A stretch of 64,000 bases of DNA from Streptomyces montanisoli (GCF_017813245.1 NZ_JAGIQL010000015.1:1-64000), one strand, 5' to 3'; numbered from the stretch's first letter, positions 40,726-49,885 are shown. The notes: generated by a model not told the origin, from the sequence alone. A program made the numbers and translations.

Positions 40726-43536
40726 ATGCGACGACGCACCCTCAGTCTCAGAACAGCCGCGGCAGGCGCCGTGATCGCCCTCGGCATGGGGCTCGTCACC
40801 CCACTGCCGACGGCCGCGGCGGCTGCCGGCCCCACCGACGACTACTGCCAGAGCCAGTGCGGCGACATCCTGCCGCCCGGCGAGAACGGCAACGCCACCC
40901 TCGCCGACATCCTCGCCAACCGCGTGCTCGGCACCCGGCCCGCACACACCAGTGACCAGCTCGGCCCCTACGCCGACCTCGCCTCCGGCTATCAGGGGCT
41001 GACCGACGCCAAGATCGGCTCGTTCTACAACGACTCCTCCTTCGGCGTGCCCGAGGACCAGGTCGCCTCCACCTACAGCCCGCGCGCCGACGTCACCATC
41101 ACCCGTGACAAGGCCACCGGCGTGCCGCACATCAAGGGCACCACCCGCTCGGGCACCGAGTTCGGCGCCGGCTACGCCGCGGCCCACGACCGGCTGTGGC
41201 TGATGGACCTCTTCCGCCACGTAGGACGCGGTGAGCTGACCTCGTTCGCCGGTGGCGCGGCCGCCAACCAGGGCCTGGAGCAGCAGTTCTGGCGTGCCGC
41301 CCCCTACACGGAGGCCGACCTCCAGGCGCAGGTGGACCACCTCGCCGCCCAAGGGAAACGCGGCGCGCAGGCGCTCGCGGACGCGCAGGCGTACGTCGAC
41401 GGCATCAACGCCTACATAGCCAAGGCGAAGCCGGGGCGGTACTTCCCCGGCGAGTACGACCTGACGGGCCACATCGACCCCATCACCAACGCCGGGTCCA
41501 TCGACAAGTTCAAGCTCACCGACCTGATCGCCCTCGCCTCCGTCGTGGGCGCCCTGTTCGGCTCGGGCGGCGGGGGAGAGGTGCAGAGCGCGCTCTCGCT
41601 GCAGGCCGCGCAGGCCAAGTACGGCGTCACGCGGGGCACGAAGGTCTGGGAGTCCTTCCGTGAGCGCGACGACCCCGAGGCCGTCCGCACCCTGCACGAC
41701 GGCCAGACCTTCCCGTACGCCGTCAAACCCGCACACGCACGCGGCACCGCGATGCCCGACCCGGGCTCCGTGACGCAGGAACCGCTCGTGTACGACCGCA
41801 CCGGGTCCGCCGTGCAGGGCGCGGCGGCCGAGCGCACCCCCGTCAAGGCGCCCGCGAACCTCAAGCCGCTCCAGGGCGTGTTCGACCACGGAGTGCTGCC
41901 CGCCGACCTGTTCGCCACCCCGCGCAAGGGCATGTCCAACGCCCTCCTCGTGTCGGCAGCGCACACCGCGAGCGGCCACCCCGTCGCCGTGTTCGGCCCG
42001 CAGACCGGGTACTTCGCACCGCAACTCCTCATGCTGGAGGAATTGCAGGGCCCCGGCATCAGCGCACGCGGCGCCGCGTTCGCCGGTCTGAGCCTCTACG
42101 TGGAACTCGGCAGGGGCCAGGACTACGCCTGGAGCGCCACCTCCGCCGCCCAGGACGTCACCGACACCTACGCCGTCCAGCTGTGCGACCCGGACGGCGG
42201 GACGCCGTCCAAGGACGCCACCTCCTACCTGTGGCACGGCAGTTGCGTGCCGATGGAGAAGCTGGAGCGGACCGATTCCTGGTCGCCGACCCTGGCCGAC
42301 TCCACCGCCAAGGGCTCCTACCGCATGCAGGTGTACCGCACGAAGTACGGGCCCGTGCAGTACCGCGCCACCATCGACGGCAAACCCGTCGCCTACACCA
42401 CACTGCGCAGCTCCTACCGGCACGAGGCCGACTCCATCATCGGCTTCCAGATGCTCAACGACCCCGGCTACGTGCACGATCCGGCCACTTTCCAGAGCGC
42501 GGCGCAGCACATCGACTACACCTTCAACTGGTTCTACGCCGACAGCCGGCACACCGCCTACTACAACTCGGGCAGCAACCCCGTGCGGGCGCCCGGCGTC
42601 GACGCGTCACTTCCCGTGCTGGCGCAACCCGCCTACGAGTGGCGCGGGTTCGACCCGGACGGCAACACCGCCGACTACACGCCGCCCGCACAGCACCCGC
42701 ACTCCGTCGACCAGGACTACTACGTCTCCTGGAACAACAAGCAGGCCACCGGGTACGACTCCGCCACCTTCGGCAACGGCTCCGTGCACCGCGCGAACCT
42801 GCTCGACGACCGGGTCAAGGCGCTCGTCGCCAAGGGCGGTGTGACCCGCGCCCGGCTCACCCGCGCGATGGCCGACGCGGCCGTGACCGACCTGCGGGGC
42901 GAGGACGTCCTGCCCGACCTCCTCGCCGTGCTGCGCAGCGCGCCCATCACCGACCCGCAACTGGGCGACACCGTGCAGAAGCTGGAGAACTGGGTGGCCG
43001 ACGGCAGCAAGCGCCGCGAGACGAGCGAGGGCTCAGGCACCTACGCCGACTCCGACGCGATCCGCGTCATGGACGCGTGGTGGCCCGCGCTCGTCAAGGC
43101 CGAGTTCCGGCCCGGCCTCGGCGACGGCCTGTACTCCGCGCTGACCGCCTCGCTCACCGTCGACGAGGCACCCTCCGCGGGCCACGGACCCACCGGCAGC
43201 CACGCGGGCAGCGCCTTCCAGTACGGCTGGTGGTCCTACGTCGACAAGGACCTCAGGTCGGTGCTCGGCAAGCCGGTCAGCGGCGCCCTGGGCGAGGAGT
43301 ACTGCGGCGGCGGCGACCTCTCGGCGTGCCGCACAGTGCTCCTCGACTCGCTGAAGCAGGCGGCGGCCGAGCCCGCGAGCCAGGTCTACCCCGGCGACGA
43401 CGGCTGCGCGACAGGCGACCAGTGGTGCGCCGACAGCATCGTGCAGCGCCCGCTGGGCGGCGTCACCGACGACCGCATCTCCTGGCAGAACCGGCCCACC
43501 TACCAGCAGGTCGTGGAGTTCCCCGCACACCGGTAG
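40726..43536 (+). CDS. Secreted penicillin acylase family (Ntn hydrolase) protein
   Basis: The 936-aa precursor has a signal peptide (RRRTLSLRTAAAGAVIALG, cleavage near AAAAG at about 35). The alpha region includes TRDKATGVPHIKGTTRSGTEFGAGYAAAHDRLWLMDLFR. Autocleavage should release the beta chain at Ser404 in KGMSNALLVSA, followed by the HTASGHPVAVFGPQTGYF block typical of acylases. The residue before Ser is Met instead of the usual Gly. Members deacylate beta-lactams, N-acyl-homoserine lactones or lipopeptides; the substrate cannot be read from sequence. GGGAGGAGCGGG lies ahead of the ATG. A 266-nt gap separates it from the secreted protein gene, with no clear promoter seen. Confidence 0.92.
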   Translation: MRRRTLSLRTAAAGAVIALGMGLVTPLPTAAAAAGPTDDYCQSQCGDILPPGENGNATLADILANRVLGTRPAHTSDQLGPYADLASGYQGLTDAKIGSFYNDSSFGVPEDQVASTYSPRADVTITRDKATGVPHIKGTTRSGTEFGAGYAAAHDRLWLMDLFRHVGRGELTSFAGGAAANQGLEQQFWRAAPYTEADLQAQVDHLAAQGKRGAQALADAQAYVDGINAYIAKAKPGRYFPGEYDLTGHIDPITNAGSIDKFKLTDLIALASVVGALFGSGGGGEVQSALSLQAAQAKYGVTRGTKVWESFRERDDPEAVRTLHDGQTFPYAVKPAHARGTAMPDPGSVTQEPLVYDRTGSAVQGAAAERTPVKAPANLKPLQGVFDHGVLPADLFATPRKGMSNALLVSAAHTASGHPVAVFGPQTGYFAPQLLMLEELQGPGISARGAAFAGLSLYVELGRGQDYAWSATSAAQDVTDTYAVQLCDPDGGTPSKDATSYLWHGSCVPMEKLERTDSWSPTLADSTAKGSYRMQVYRTKYGPVQYRATIDGKPVAYTTLRSSYRHEADSIIGFQMLNDPGYVHDPATFQSAAQHIDYTFNWFYADSRHTAYYNSGSNPVRAPGVDASLPVLAQPAYEWRGFDPDGNTADYTPPAQHPHSVDQDYYVSWNNKQATGYDSATFGNGSVHRANLLDDRVKALVAKGGVTRARLTRAMADAAVTDLRGEDVLPDLLAVLRSAPITDPQLGDTVQKLENWVADGSKRRETSEGSGTYADSDAIRVMDAWWPALVKAEFRPGLGDGLYSALTASLTVDEAPSAGHGPTGSHAGSAFQYGWWSYVDKDLRSVLGKPVSGALGEEYCGGGDLSACRTVLLDSLKQAAAEPASQVYPGDDGCATGDQWCADSIVQRPLGGVTDDRISWQNRPTYQQVVEFPAHR

Positions 43537-43761
43537 CACGACCGGTCACCGGTGCCCCGGGCCCGCCCCGGGGCACCACCGCGGGGGCACAGCCCCACCG
43601 CCCCACCCGCGCACCGGCGTCGCACGGGCCCGGGGCGCTATCGGCACACCAACGTCGCGGACGTCTCCGGGGCTTGCTACATTCCGTGTCTCTCGGCTTT
43701 CTCATCTTTCTCAGATTCCACGGGTTCCTCAGCAACCCGTGACACCGCACAGGGGTGGGGT

Positions 43762-46575
43762 TTGAAGCAGCACCGAAGAGACCGCAAGAAGCGGCTCTTG
43801 ATCTACGGCGTCGCCTCCGGCGTCGTCATCGCGGCCGCCGCCGGCACGGCCGCCCTCGCCGCCCAGGGCACCGCGGCCCCGGAAAGCGTGGCCGCGGACG
43901 CGCGTCTGCAGTCACAGTTCGACAGCGCGGCACGTGAGTTCCACGTCCCCGAGAGCGTCCTGATGGCGGTCTCCTACCAGTCGTCGAACTGGGACACCCA
44001 CGACGGGCAGCCGAGCACCACGGGCTCCTACAACGTCATGGGCCTGACCCAGGTCACGCCGGGCGACGTGGCGACCCCCACCGACCGGCAGCGCCTCGAT
44101 CACCTCAACATGAGCGGCGACCCGGCCGTCATGAAGCACTTCGACGCCAAGCGCGCGCTCAAGTCGGCACCGCCCGCGGTCGACACCAGCAGTCCGCGGC
44201 TGCACACGCTGGACGAGGGCGCCAAGCTCATCGACAAGCCGGCCACCGCCGTGCGACACGACCCGGCCCAGAGCATCCGCGCCGGCGCCGCACTGCTGGC
44301 GAAGTACCAGCACGACGCGAAGGGCTCCCTCTCGAAGGACCCGGGCCAGTGGTACGCCGCCGTCGCCCGCTACAGCCAGTCCCCGGACCGCAAGGGTGCC
44401 GGGCTGTTCGCCAAGCGCGTCTTCGACACGGTCAAGAGCGGGCAGAGCGACGTCACGGCCGATGGGCAGCAGGTGTCACTGCCGGCCGACCCGTCCGTGA
44501 ACCCGAACACCGCGTCGAAGGTGCCGCTGGCCTCGCAGGCGGCCCTCACGACGACCCAGGCGCCGGAGTGCCCGTCAGGGCTCGCCTGCGACTTCAAGCC
44601 CGCCGCGTTCAAGCAGAACAGCAGCACCTCGGACGACTTCGGCAACTACAACGTGGCCAACCGCCCGTCCGGCGGCGAGGACATCCGCTACATCGTCATC
44701 CACGACACCGAGGGCAGCTACGCGGGCTCGGTGGCCAGCTTCCAGAACTCGGCCACGTACGCCAGCACGCACTACCTGATACGCGCGTCCGACGGCCTGG
44801 TCACCCAGATGGTGCCGACCAAGGACGAGGCCTGGCACGCCGCCAACAAGACGATCAACATGCACTCGATCGGCATCGAGCACGAGGGCTACGCCATCAA
44901 GGCGGGCAGCTGGTACACCCCGTCCGAGTACGAGTCCTCCGCCACGCTCGTGAAGTACCTGGCGGCCCGCTTCGGCATCCCGCTGGACCGCGAGCACATC
45001 ATCGGCCACGACGAGGTGCCGGGCGTCCTCAACGCCAACGTGGCGACCCAGCACTGGGACCCGGGCCCGTTCTGGGACTGGAACCACTACATGTCCCTGC
45101 TCGGCGCCCCCACCGGCGCGAGTGGCGCCGGCGGTCCGCTCAAGGTGGGCCAAGTGGTCCGGGTGGTACCGCCGTTCACGACCGACAACCAGCCGACGAT
45201 CACCTACGGCGGCAGCACGGTCGCGAAGCAGCCGGCCAACTTCGGCTACCTCTACACCTCGCCCTCGACGAGCTCGGCGAAGATCGCCGACCCCTACATG
45301 CCGTCGGTCAGGTCCACCGACGGCCCCAACTGGGGGGACAAGGTCGTGGCCGGCGGCGAGTACGTCGTCGCGGAGACCAAGGGCGGCTGGACCGCCATCT
45401 GGTACGGCGGCAGGAAGGCCTGGTTCTGGAACTCCAGCGGCCAGTTCACCTCGCCGGTCGGCAAGAGCGGGACGCCGGTGCTCAAGGCCAAGGCGGGTGC
45501 CTCGTCCATCCCGGTGTACGGACGCGCCTACCCGGAGGACGCGGCCTACGCGGGCACCGGAGTGCCCGTGCAGGCGAGCAACAGCGCCTCCCTGACGAAG
45601 TACAGCCTTCCGGCGGGCCAGGCCTATGTGCAGGCGGGTCCCGCGAAGGCGGGTGACTACTGGTACGCGGGGACGTTCTCCGGCACCGCGGCCCACGACA
45701 GGACCCTGGTCACCGGAACGACGACGTTCTACCCGATCCGCTACAACCACCGCATCGCATGGGTGAAGTCGAGCGACGTGCAGGTGGCCACCAGCACGCC
45801 CGCCGACCCGGGCACTGACCGCTACAACGCGGTCGCCCGCGACTCCTCCGGTGTGCTCTGGCAGTACCAGGGGACCGGCAGCGCCACCGCGCCGTTCTTC
45901 AAGCGCTACCGCGTCGGCCCCGGCTGGCAGCAGTTCAGCGCGATCACGCCCCTGACCGCGCTGCGGGCCGACGGCACCGGCGACATGGTGGCTCGCGACA
46001 AGAGCGGCACGCTCTGGTACTACCGCGGCAGCTCCAACCCGAGTGCGCCGTTCAGGACCAAGGCCAAGGTGGGCACCGGCTGGAACCAGTTCAACGGGAT
46101 CTGGGGCGCACGCGACCTGACCGGCGACGGCAAGCCCGACATGGTCGCCCGCGACACCTCGGGCATGCTGTGGCTGTACCGCGGCACCGGCACGATGACG
46201 AGGCCGTTCCTGACCAAGCAGAAGATCGGCACCGGCTGGAACACCTACAAGATGATGACGTCCACGGGCGACCTCACCGGCGACGGCAAGCCCGACATGG
46301 TCGCCCGGGACGCCTCGGGCATGCTGTGGCTCTACCGGGGCACCGGCAACGCGGCAGCGCCGTTCGCGACGCGCACCCAGATCGGGAAGGGCTGGCAGGT
46401 GTACAACACACTCGCCGGTCCCAGTGACCTCAACCGCGACGGAATCGGTGACCTCATCGCCCGGGACACCTCCGGCAAGCTGTGGTTCTACCGTGGCACC
46501 GGCAAGGCGTCGGCCCCGTTCGCGACGCGCGCCGAGATCGGTACCGGCTGGCAGATCTTCAACCTGCTGGTCTGA
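43762..46575 (+). CDS. Secreted N-acetylmuramoyl-L-alanine amidase with C-terminal FG-GAP/VCBS-type repeats
   Basis: The 937-aa protein starts at TTG 43762 after AGGGG (43751-43755), with a basic N-terminus and a hydrophobic segment (about 11-33). A transglycosylase-like domain follows (FDSAAREFHVPESVLMAVSYQ, about 52-72), but the catalytic Glu of the ESxW motif is Ser (QSSNW). The amidase-2/PGRP domain (about 308-450) has zinc ligands in YIVIHDTEG, the block IGIEHEGY, IIGHDEVPG and HWDPGPFWDW. After SH3-like segments (about 480-680) come five repeats of the type ARDxSGxLWxYxGTG (about 690-930), a beta-propeller likely for wall or carbohydrate binding. It cleaves the lactyl-amide bond of peptidoglycan. 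Followed by a strong terminator. Confidence 0.92.
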   Translation: MKQHRRDRKKRLLIYGVASGVVIAAAAGTAALAAQGTAAPESVAADARLQSQFDSAAREFHVPESVLMAVSYQSSNWDTHDGQPSTTGSYNVMGLTQVTPGDVATPTDRQRLDHLNMSGDPAVMKHFDAKRALKSAPPAVDTSSPRLHTLDEGAKLIDKPATAVRHDPAQSIRAGAALLAKYQHDAKGSLSKDPGQWYAAVARYSQSPDRKGAGLFAKRVFDTVKSGQSDVTADGQQVSLPADPSVNPNTASKVPLASQAALTTTQAPECPSGLACDFKPAAFKQNSSTSDDFGNYNVANRPSGGEDIRYIVIHDTEGSYAGSVASFQNSATYASTHYLIRASDGLVTQMVPTKDEAWHAANKTINMHSIGIEHEGYAIKAGSWYTPSEYESSATLVKYLAARFGIPLDREHIIGHDEVPGVLNANVATQHWDPGPFWDWNHYMSLLGAPTGASGAGGPLKVGQVVRVVPPFTTDNQPTITYGGSTVAKQPANFGYLYTSPSTSSAKIADPYMPSVRSTDGPNWGDKVVAGGEYVVAETKGGWTAIWYGGRKAWFWNSSGQFTSPVGKSGTPVLKAKAGASSIPVYGRAYPEDAAYAGTGVPVQASNSASLTKYSLPAGQAYVQAGPAKAGDYWYAGTFSGTAAHDRTLVTGTTTFYPIRYNHRIAWVKSSDVQVATSTPADPGTDRYNAVARDSSGVLWQYQGTGSATAPFFKRYRVGPGWQQFSAITPLTALRADGTGDMVARDKSGTLWYYRGSSNPSAPFRTKAKVGTGWNQFNGIWGARDLTGDGKPDMVARDTSGMLWLYRGTGTMTRPFLTKQKIGTGWNTYKMMTSTGDLTGDGKPDMVARDASGMLWLYRGTGNAAAPFATRTQIGKGWQVYNTLAGPSDLNRDGIGDLIARDTSGKLWFYRGTGKASAPFATRAEIGTGWQIFNLLV

Positions 46576-46591
46576 ACGAGCCGCGGCGCCC

Positions 46592-46629
46592 GGCGCCCGG
46601 CACCTGCCCGCGGGCAGGTGCCGGGCGCC
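46592..46629. terminator. Perfect 38-bp palindrome between convergent amidase and TetR genes
   Basis: Two 19-nt arms (46592-46610 and 46611-46629) are exact reverse complements with no spacer, so the hairpin would have only a minimal loop. It begins 16 nt after the amidase stop and ends at the TetR stop codon. It is very GC-rich and lacks a T-run; a bidirectional terminator is the natural reading. Confidence 0.75.
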
Positions 46630-47325
46630 TCACCGCGCCGGACGCGGTGTCGCCGCGATGCCGTTGATCACCGCGTGGAACGCCCAGTCGAAGCGCTGCC
46701 CAGGGGCCCCGGAGAAGAGGTCGTCGCCCAGCGCGGCGATCCGCGGGTGCCTCGCGGGGGACGCGCCGGACAGCGCGGCCATGGCCGCGCCGTGCTCCGC
46801 CTCCGCGTCGGAGGACTGACCGCGCGAGGAGTGCTCCGCCGCGTCGGCGGTGGCCATCTGCAGCAGGACGTCCACGCCCCACGCGGCCTGCCCTCCCGGC
46901 ACACCGCCCTCGTGCAGGAGAGCCAGGACACCTTCGACCAGCGCCAGGTAGTTGGGGCCCGAAGGCCGGGCGACCAGGGCGGAGCGCGCGAGGCTCGGGT
47001 GCTCGAACAGCACGCTCATGTAGGAGCCGAGCAACCGCACCAGCCGATCGGACCAGTCGTCGACGCCGCCGGCGGCGGGCGACAGGTCGACGGCGCCGAG
47101 GCGCTCCTCCAGAATCGCCGCGTGCAGTTCCGCGGTGCCGGCCACGTACACGTACAGCGACGCCGGGCCCGTGTCGAGTTCCTGGGCGAGGCGGCGCATG
47201 GTCACGCGCCCCAGCCCCTCGGCCTCCATCAGGCGCACCGCCGTGGCGACGATGCCCTCGTAGGTGAGCGCGGGCTTGGCGGGCCGCTCGCGGCGGCTGC
47301 GGGGTGCGGGGGTACTCGGCGTCAC
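46630..47325 (-). CDS. TetR-family transcriptional regulator
   Basis: The 231-aa protein has a TetR helix-turn-helix (about 20-66: IVATAVRLMEAEGLGRVTMRRLAQELDTGPASLYVYVAGTAEL) and a helical ligand domain with WSDRLVRLLGSYMSVLFEHPSLAR and a TetR_C-like tail. The Tyr-Val-Tyr after the recognition helix is in the normal position. GTG 47325 lacks a ribosome binding site but lies one promoter step downstream of a TAAGCT, so a leaderless message is likely. It is divergent from the lipoprotein pair at 47529 and probably controls that or itself. Confidence 0.9.
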   Translation of the reverse strand: MTPSTPAPRSRRERPAKPALTYEGIVATAVRLMEAEGLGRVTMRRLAQELDTGPASLYVYVAGTAELHAAILEERLGAVDLSPAAGGVDDWSDRLVRLLGSYMSVLFEHPSLARSALVARPSGPNYLALVEGVLALLHEGGVPGGQAAWGVDVLLQMATADAAEHSSRGQSSDAEAEHGAAMAALSGASPARHPRIAALGDDLFSGAPGQRFDWAFHAVINGIAATPRPAR

Positions 47326-47331
47326 ACGCCC

Positions 47332-47350
47332 AGCTTAACGAACGTGTTCG
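47332..47350 (-). promoter_or_regulatory. TetR promoter -10 and palindromic operator
   Basis: Minus-strand TAAGCT (47337-47332) is a good -10 box six nt from the GTG start codon, which would coincide with +1. CGAACGTGTTCG (47339-47350) is a perfect inverted repeat (5-bp arms, GT centre) in the promoter spacer, a likely TetR operator for autoregulation. No -35 is recognisable. Confidence 0.45.
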
Positions 47351-47528
47351 GCGGCGCGGAGAGCCGGCGTCACACGCACGGACCCCGGCGGAGTGCGCGG
47401 CCGCGTACCGCCTGCCTACCGTGCTGAGGACGGCGGATGCGGCCGTCCGCGACGGCTGCCCGCGGTCGCCGCGCCGAGGAGCCGGCCGCGTCCCGCGGCC
47501 GGCCGCAGCGACCTGCGAGGTGCCAGCC

Positions 47529-48341
47529 ATGGCGGTCGAACGCCGACGCGTGTTGAGGAATCTGTGCGGGGCGACCGCGGCCGGCGCCGCGGGGACCCTG
47601 CTCGGCGCCTGCTCCGACACCACGGCGGCCCCGCCGGAGCGGCCCGGGACCGCGTCGCCTTCGCCCGCCGCACGGCACGCGGCGCCCACGAGCGCCGCGT
47701 CCCGGGCCGTGGCGTCCCCCGCCGCCCTCCCGCCGCACCTTCCCGACCAGGTGCGGCACGGCCCCCGCGACCGGCCGAACGTGGCGCTGACCTTCCACGG
47801 CCAGGGCGAACCGGCCCTGGCCGAGGCGGTCCTGACCACGGCGGAGCGCGCCGGGGCCCATCTCACCGTGCTGGCCGTCGGCACGTGGCTCGACGCCCAT
47901 CCGGGCATCGCACGGCGCATCCTGTCCGGCGGCCACGACCTCGGCAACCACACGCAGCACCACGTCGACATCTCCGCGATGAACGCGGCGGACGCGTACC
48001 GGGAGATCGACGACTGCGCGCGGCGCCTGCGCCGGCTGACCGGCTCGGCCGGCACGTGGTTCCGCCCCTCGCAGGCCGTCCTGGCCACCCCGCTCGTCCA
48101 GCGGCAGGCCCGCAAGGCGGGGTACGCGCACTGCCTGTCCTACGACGTGGACTCCCTCGACTACACCGACCCCGGCGCGGACGCCGTGCGCGGGACCGTA
48201 CTGGCGGCCGTGCGCCCCGGCTCTGTCGTCAGCATGCACCTCGGACACACCGGAACGCTCGAAGCCCTGCCCGGCATCCTCGACGGCCTCCGGGGCCGCG
48301 GCCTGAGCGCCGTCACCGCCACGCGGATGGTACGGGCATGA
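47529..48341 (+). CDS. Lipoprotein with NodB/polysaccharide-deacetylase fold and altered motif 1
   Basis: The 270-aa protein has a twin-arginine-like start (MAVERRRVLRNLCG) and lipobox LLGAC near residue 27. The deacetylase domain follows a Pro/Ala linker (from about 80). Motif 1, normally TFDDG with the catalytic Asp, is TFHGQG here, so the general base and one metal ligand position are changed. Motif 2 is kept as GNHTQHH. WFRPSQ corresponds to the RxPxG motif without its glycine, and a late SMHLGH ends the domain. It may bind a sugar or metal without classical activity. GAGGTG precedes the ATG; its stop overlaps the beta-propeller gene start by ATGA. Confidence 0.88.
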   Translation: MAVERRRVLRNLCGATAAGAAGTLLGACSDTTAAPPERPGTASPSPAARHAAPTSAASRAVASPAALPPHLPDQVRHGPRDRPNVALTFHGQGEPALAEAVLTTAERAGAHLTVLAVGTWLDAHPGIARRILSGGHDLGNHTQHHVDISAMNAADAYREIDDCARRLRRLTGSAGTWFRPSQAVLATPLVQRQARKAGYAHCLSYDVDSLDYTDPGADAVRGTVLAAVRPGSVVSMHLGHTGTLEALPGILDGLRGRGLSAVTATRMVRA

Positions 48342-49531
48342 GGCGGCCAAGGGCCCGCGCCGCCCTCCTCGCCATGGTCCTGGCCACCGCCGCGGCCGCC
48401 TGCACGAGTTCGGGCGACGGCCACCCGGCGGGCGCCGCCCGCGCCGCGTCCCACCCGGCGGCCCCCTCCGCGACGCGGGCCGCCGTCGGCCCCGGCCAGG
48501 ACCTGCTGCCCGGCATGCCGCCGCCGCTCGACCCGCACGACCTCTACGCCGCGGACCGCCCCGGCCGGCTCTCGCCCGTCGTCAAGGACTTCCCGTCGCG
48601 CGTCTACGTGCCCAACACGAAGTCGGACACGGTCAGCGTCATCGACCCCGCGACGTACAAGGTGATCGCCACCCTGCCGGTGGGGCACGAGCCGCAGCAC
48701 GTCGTGCCGTCCTGGGACCTGAAGACGCTGTGGGTCAACAACGATCTCGGCAACAGCCTGACGCCCATCGACCCGGCCACCGGCAAGGCGGGCCGCCCGG
48801 TCCCGGTGCACGACCCCTACAACCTGTACTTCACCCCGGACGGCAAGTACGCGGTGGTGATGGCGTCCAAGGACCGCCAACTGGTGTTCCGCGACGCGCA
48901 CACCATGAAGGTCGTGAAGTCGGTGCCCGCCGAGTGCGGCGGCGTCAACCACGCCGACTTCTCGCCCGACGGACGGTACTTCATCGTCTCGTGCGAGTTC
49001 TCCGGCGACCTGCTCAAGGTGGACACGGCCCGGATGGAGATCGTCGCGCGGCAGAAACTGCCGATGGCGGGCGCCAAGCCGCAGGACGTCAAGATCTCCC
49101 CGGACGGCAAGACGTGGTACGTGGCCGACATGGTGGCCAATGGCGTGTGGACGCTGAACGGCGACACGTTCGGCCGCCCGCACCTGCTGCGTACCGGCAA
49201 GGGAGCACACGGCCTGTACGTAAGCCGCGACTCGCGGCGGCTGTACGTCTCCAACCGCGGCGAGGGCTCGATCTCGGTCCTCGACCTCGCCACGGGCAAG
49301 CCGGTCGCCAAGTGGCATCTCCCCGGCGGCGGCAGCCCCGACATGGGCGGCGTCTCGGCCGACGGCAAGGTGCTGTGGCTGTCCGGGCGCTACAACTCCG
49401 AGGTCTACGCGATCAGTACCGCCGACGGACACCTGATCCACCGCATCAAGGTCGGCGACGGCCCGCACGGCCTGTGCGTGTACCCGCAGCCGGGCCGCTA
49501 CTCCCTGGGGCACACCGGCGTCTTCCGCTGA
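48338..49531 (+). CDS. YVTN/NHL-type seven-bladed beta-propeller lipoprotein
   Basis: The 397-aa protein has a short signal with lipobox AAAAC (about 18-22) and a propeller of repeats such as RVYVPNTKSDTVSVIDPATYKVIATLPVG, VWTLN, LYVSNRGEGSISVLDLATGKPVAKW and GDGPHGLCVYPQPGRY. Surface YVTN propellers bind proteins or act in lyases and quinoprotein-like enzymes; no cofactor residues are evident. It overlaps the deacetylase-like gene by 4 nt, so the two are made together, and both are membrane-anchored, suggesting a complex. Confidence 0.9.
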   Translation: MRRPRARAALLAMVLATAAAACTSSGDGHPAGAARAASHPAAPSATRAAVGPGQDLLPGMPPPLDPHDLYAADRPGRLSPVVKDFPSRVYVPNTKSDTVSVIDPATYKVIATLPVGHEPQHVVPSWDLKTLWVNNDLGNSLTPIDPATGKAGRPVPVHDPYNLYFTPDGKYAVVMASKDRQLVFRDAHTMKVVKSVPAECGGVNHADFSPDGRYFIVSCEFSGDLLKVDTARMEIVARQKLPMAGAKPQDVKISPDGKTWYVADMVANGVWTLNGDTFGRPHLLRTGKGAHGLYVSRDSRRLYVSNRGEGSISVLDLATGKPVAKWHLPGGGSPDMGGVSADGKVLWLSGRYNSEVYAISTADGHLIHRIKVGDGPHGLCVYPQPGRYSLGHTGVFR

Positions 49532-49592
49532 CCCATGCGGGCACTCGCGCCCCAGGCGTGCGCCCACGTCCCGAAAGCCCGGAGTCGTGCGA

Positions 49593-49622
49593 TTTACAGT
49601 GCGGTTCCCGGCGTGCTACTTT
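49593..49622 (+). promoter_or_regulatory. Promoter of the cobalamin riboswitch-btuFCD operon: TTTACA-N18-TACTTT
   Basis: The -35 TTTACA (49593-49598) and -10 TACTTT (49617-49622) are 18 nt apart and the region is locally AT-rich. The transcript would begin near 49629, just ahead of the riboswitch. Confidence 0.6.
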
Positions 49623-49634
49623 TCGGCGGCCGAC

Positions 49635-49775
49635 GCCCATGTGACCTCACCGGGCGCCGGTGGCGCATCAGGCAGCGAAGCCGGTGAAGCCCGTGTCGAG
49701 CGGGCCAGTCCGGCGCTGTCCCGCAACTGTGAAGGCCGCCCCACCGCGGCCGAAGCCAGGTCGCCTCCTGCCGCG
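49635..49775 (+). ncRNA. Cobalamin riboswitch upstream of btuF
   Basis: The conserved blocks of adenosylcobalamin riboswitches are present in order: GCGAAGCCGGTGAAGCCCG (49675-49693 region), GCGCTGTCCCGCAACTGTGA (49713-49732), and the B12 box GAAGCCAGG followed by TCGCCTCCTGCC (49752-49772). The limits of the outer stem are approximate. The element represses the downstream vitamin B12 importer when cobalamin is plentiful, and confirms the substrate of that importer. Confidence 0.9.
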
Positions 49776-49857
49776 CCAAGACATCGACCCTCGTGGAAGG
49801 GCGATCCGTCTTCGCCTGTGCGCGTCCACGTGTCGCGGCCTGTCGATGGATCGGCTT

Positions 49858-49880
49858 CTTCCCGTCCTCACGGGAGGAAG
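49858..49880 (+). promoter_or_regulatory. Hairpin masking the btuF ribosome binding site
   Basis: TCCTC (49865-49869) can pair with the Shine-Dalgarno core GAGGA (49874-49878) across a 4-nt loop. CTTCC (49858-49862) can instead pair with GGAAG (49876-49880), and CCCGT with ACGGG (49870-49874). These competing stems fit translational control by the riboswitch about 85 nt upstream. Confidence 0.5.
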
Positions 49881-49885
49881 CGCAC

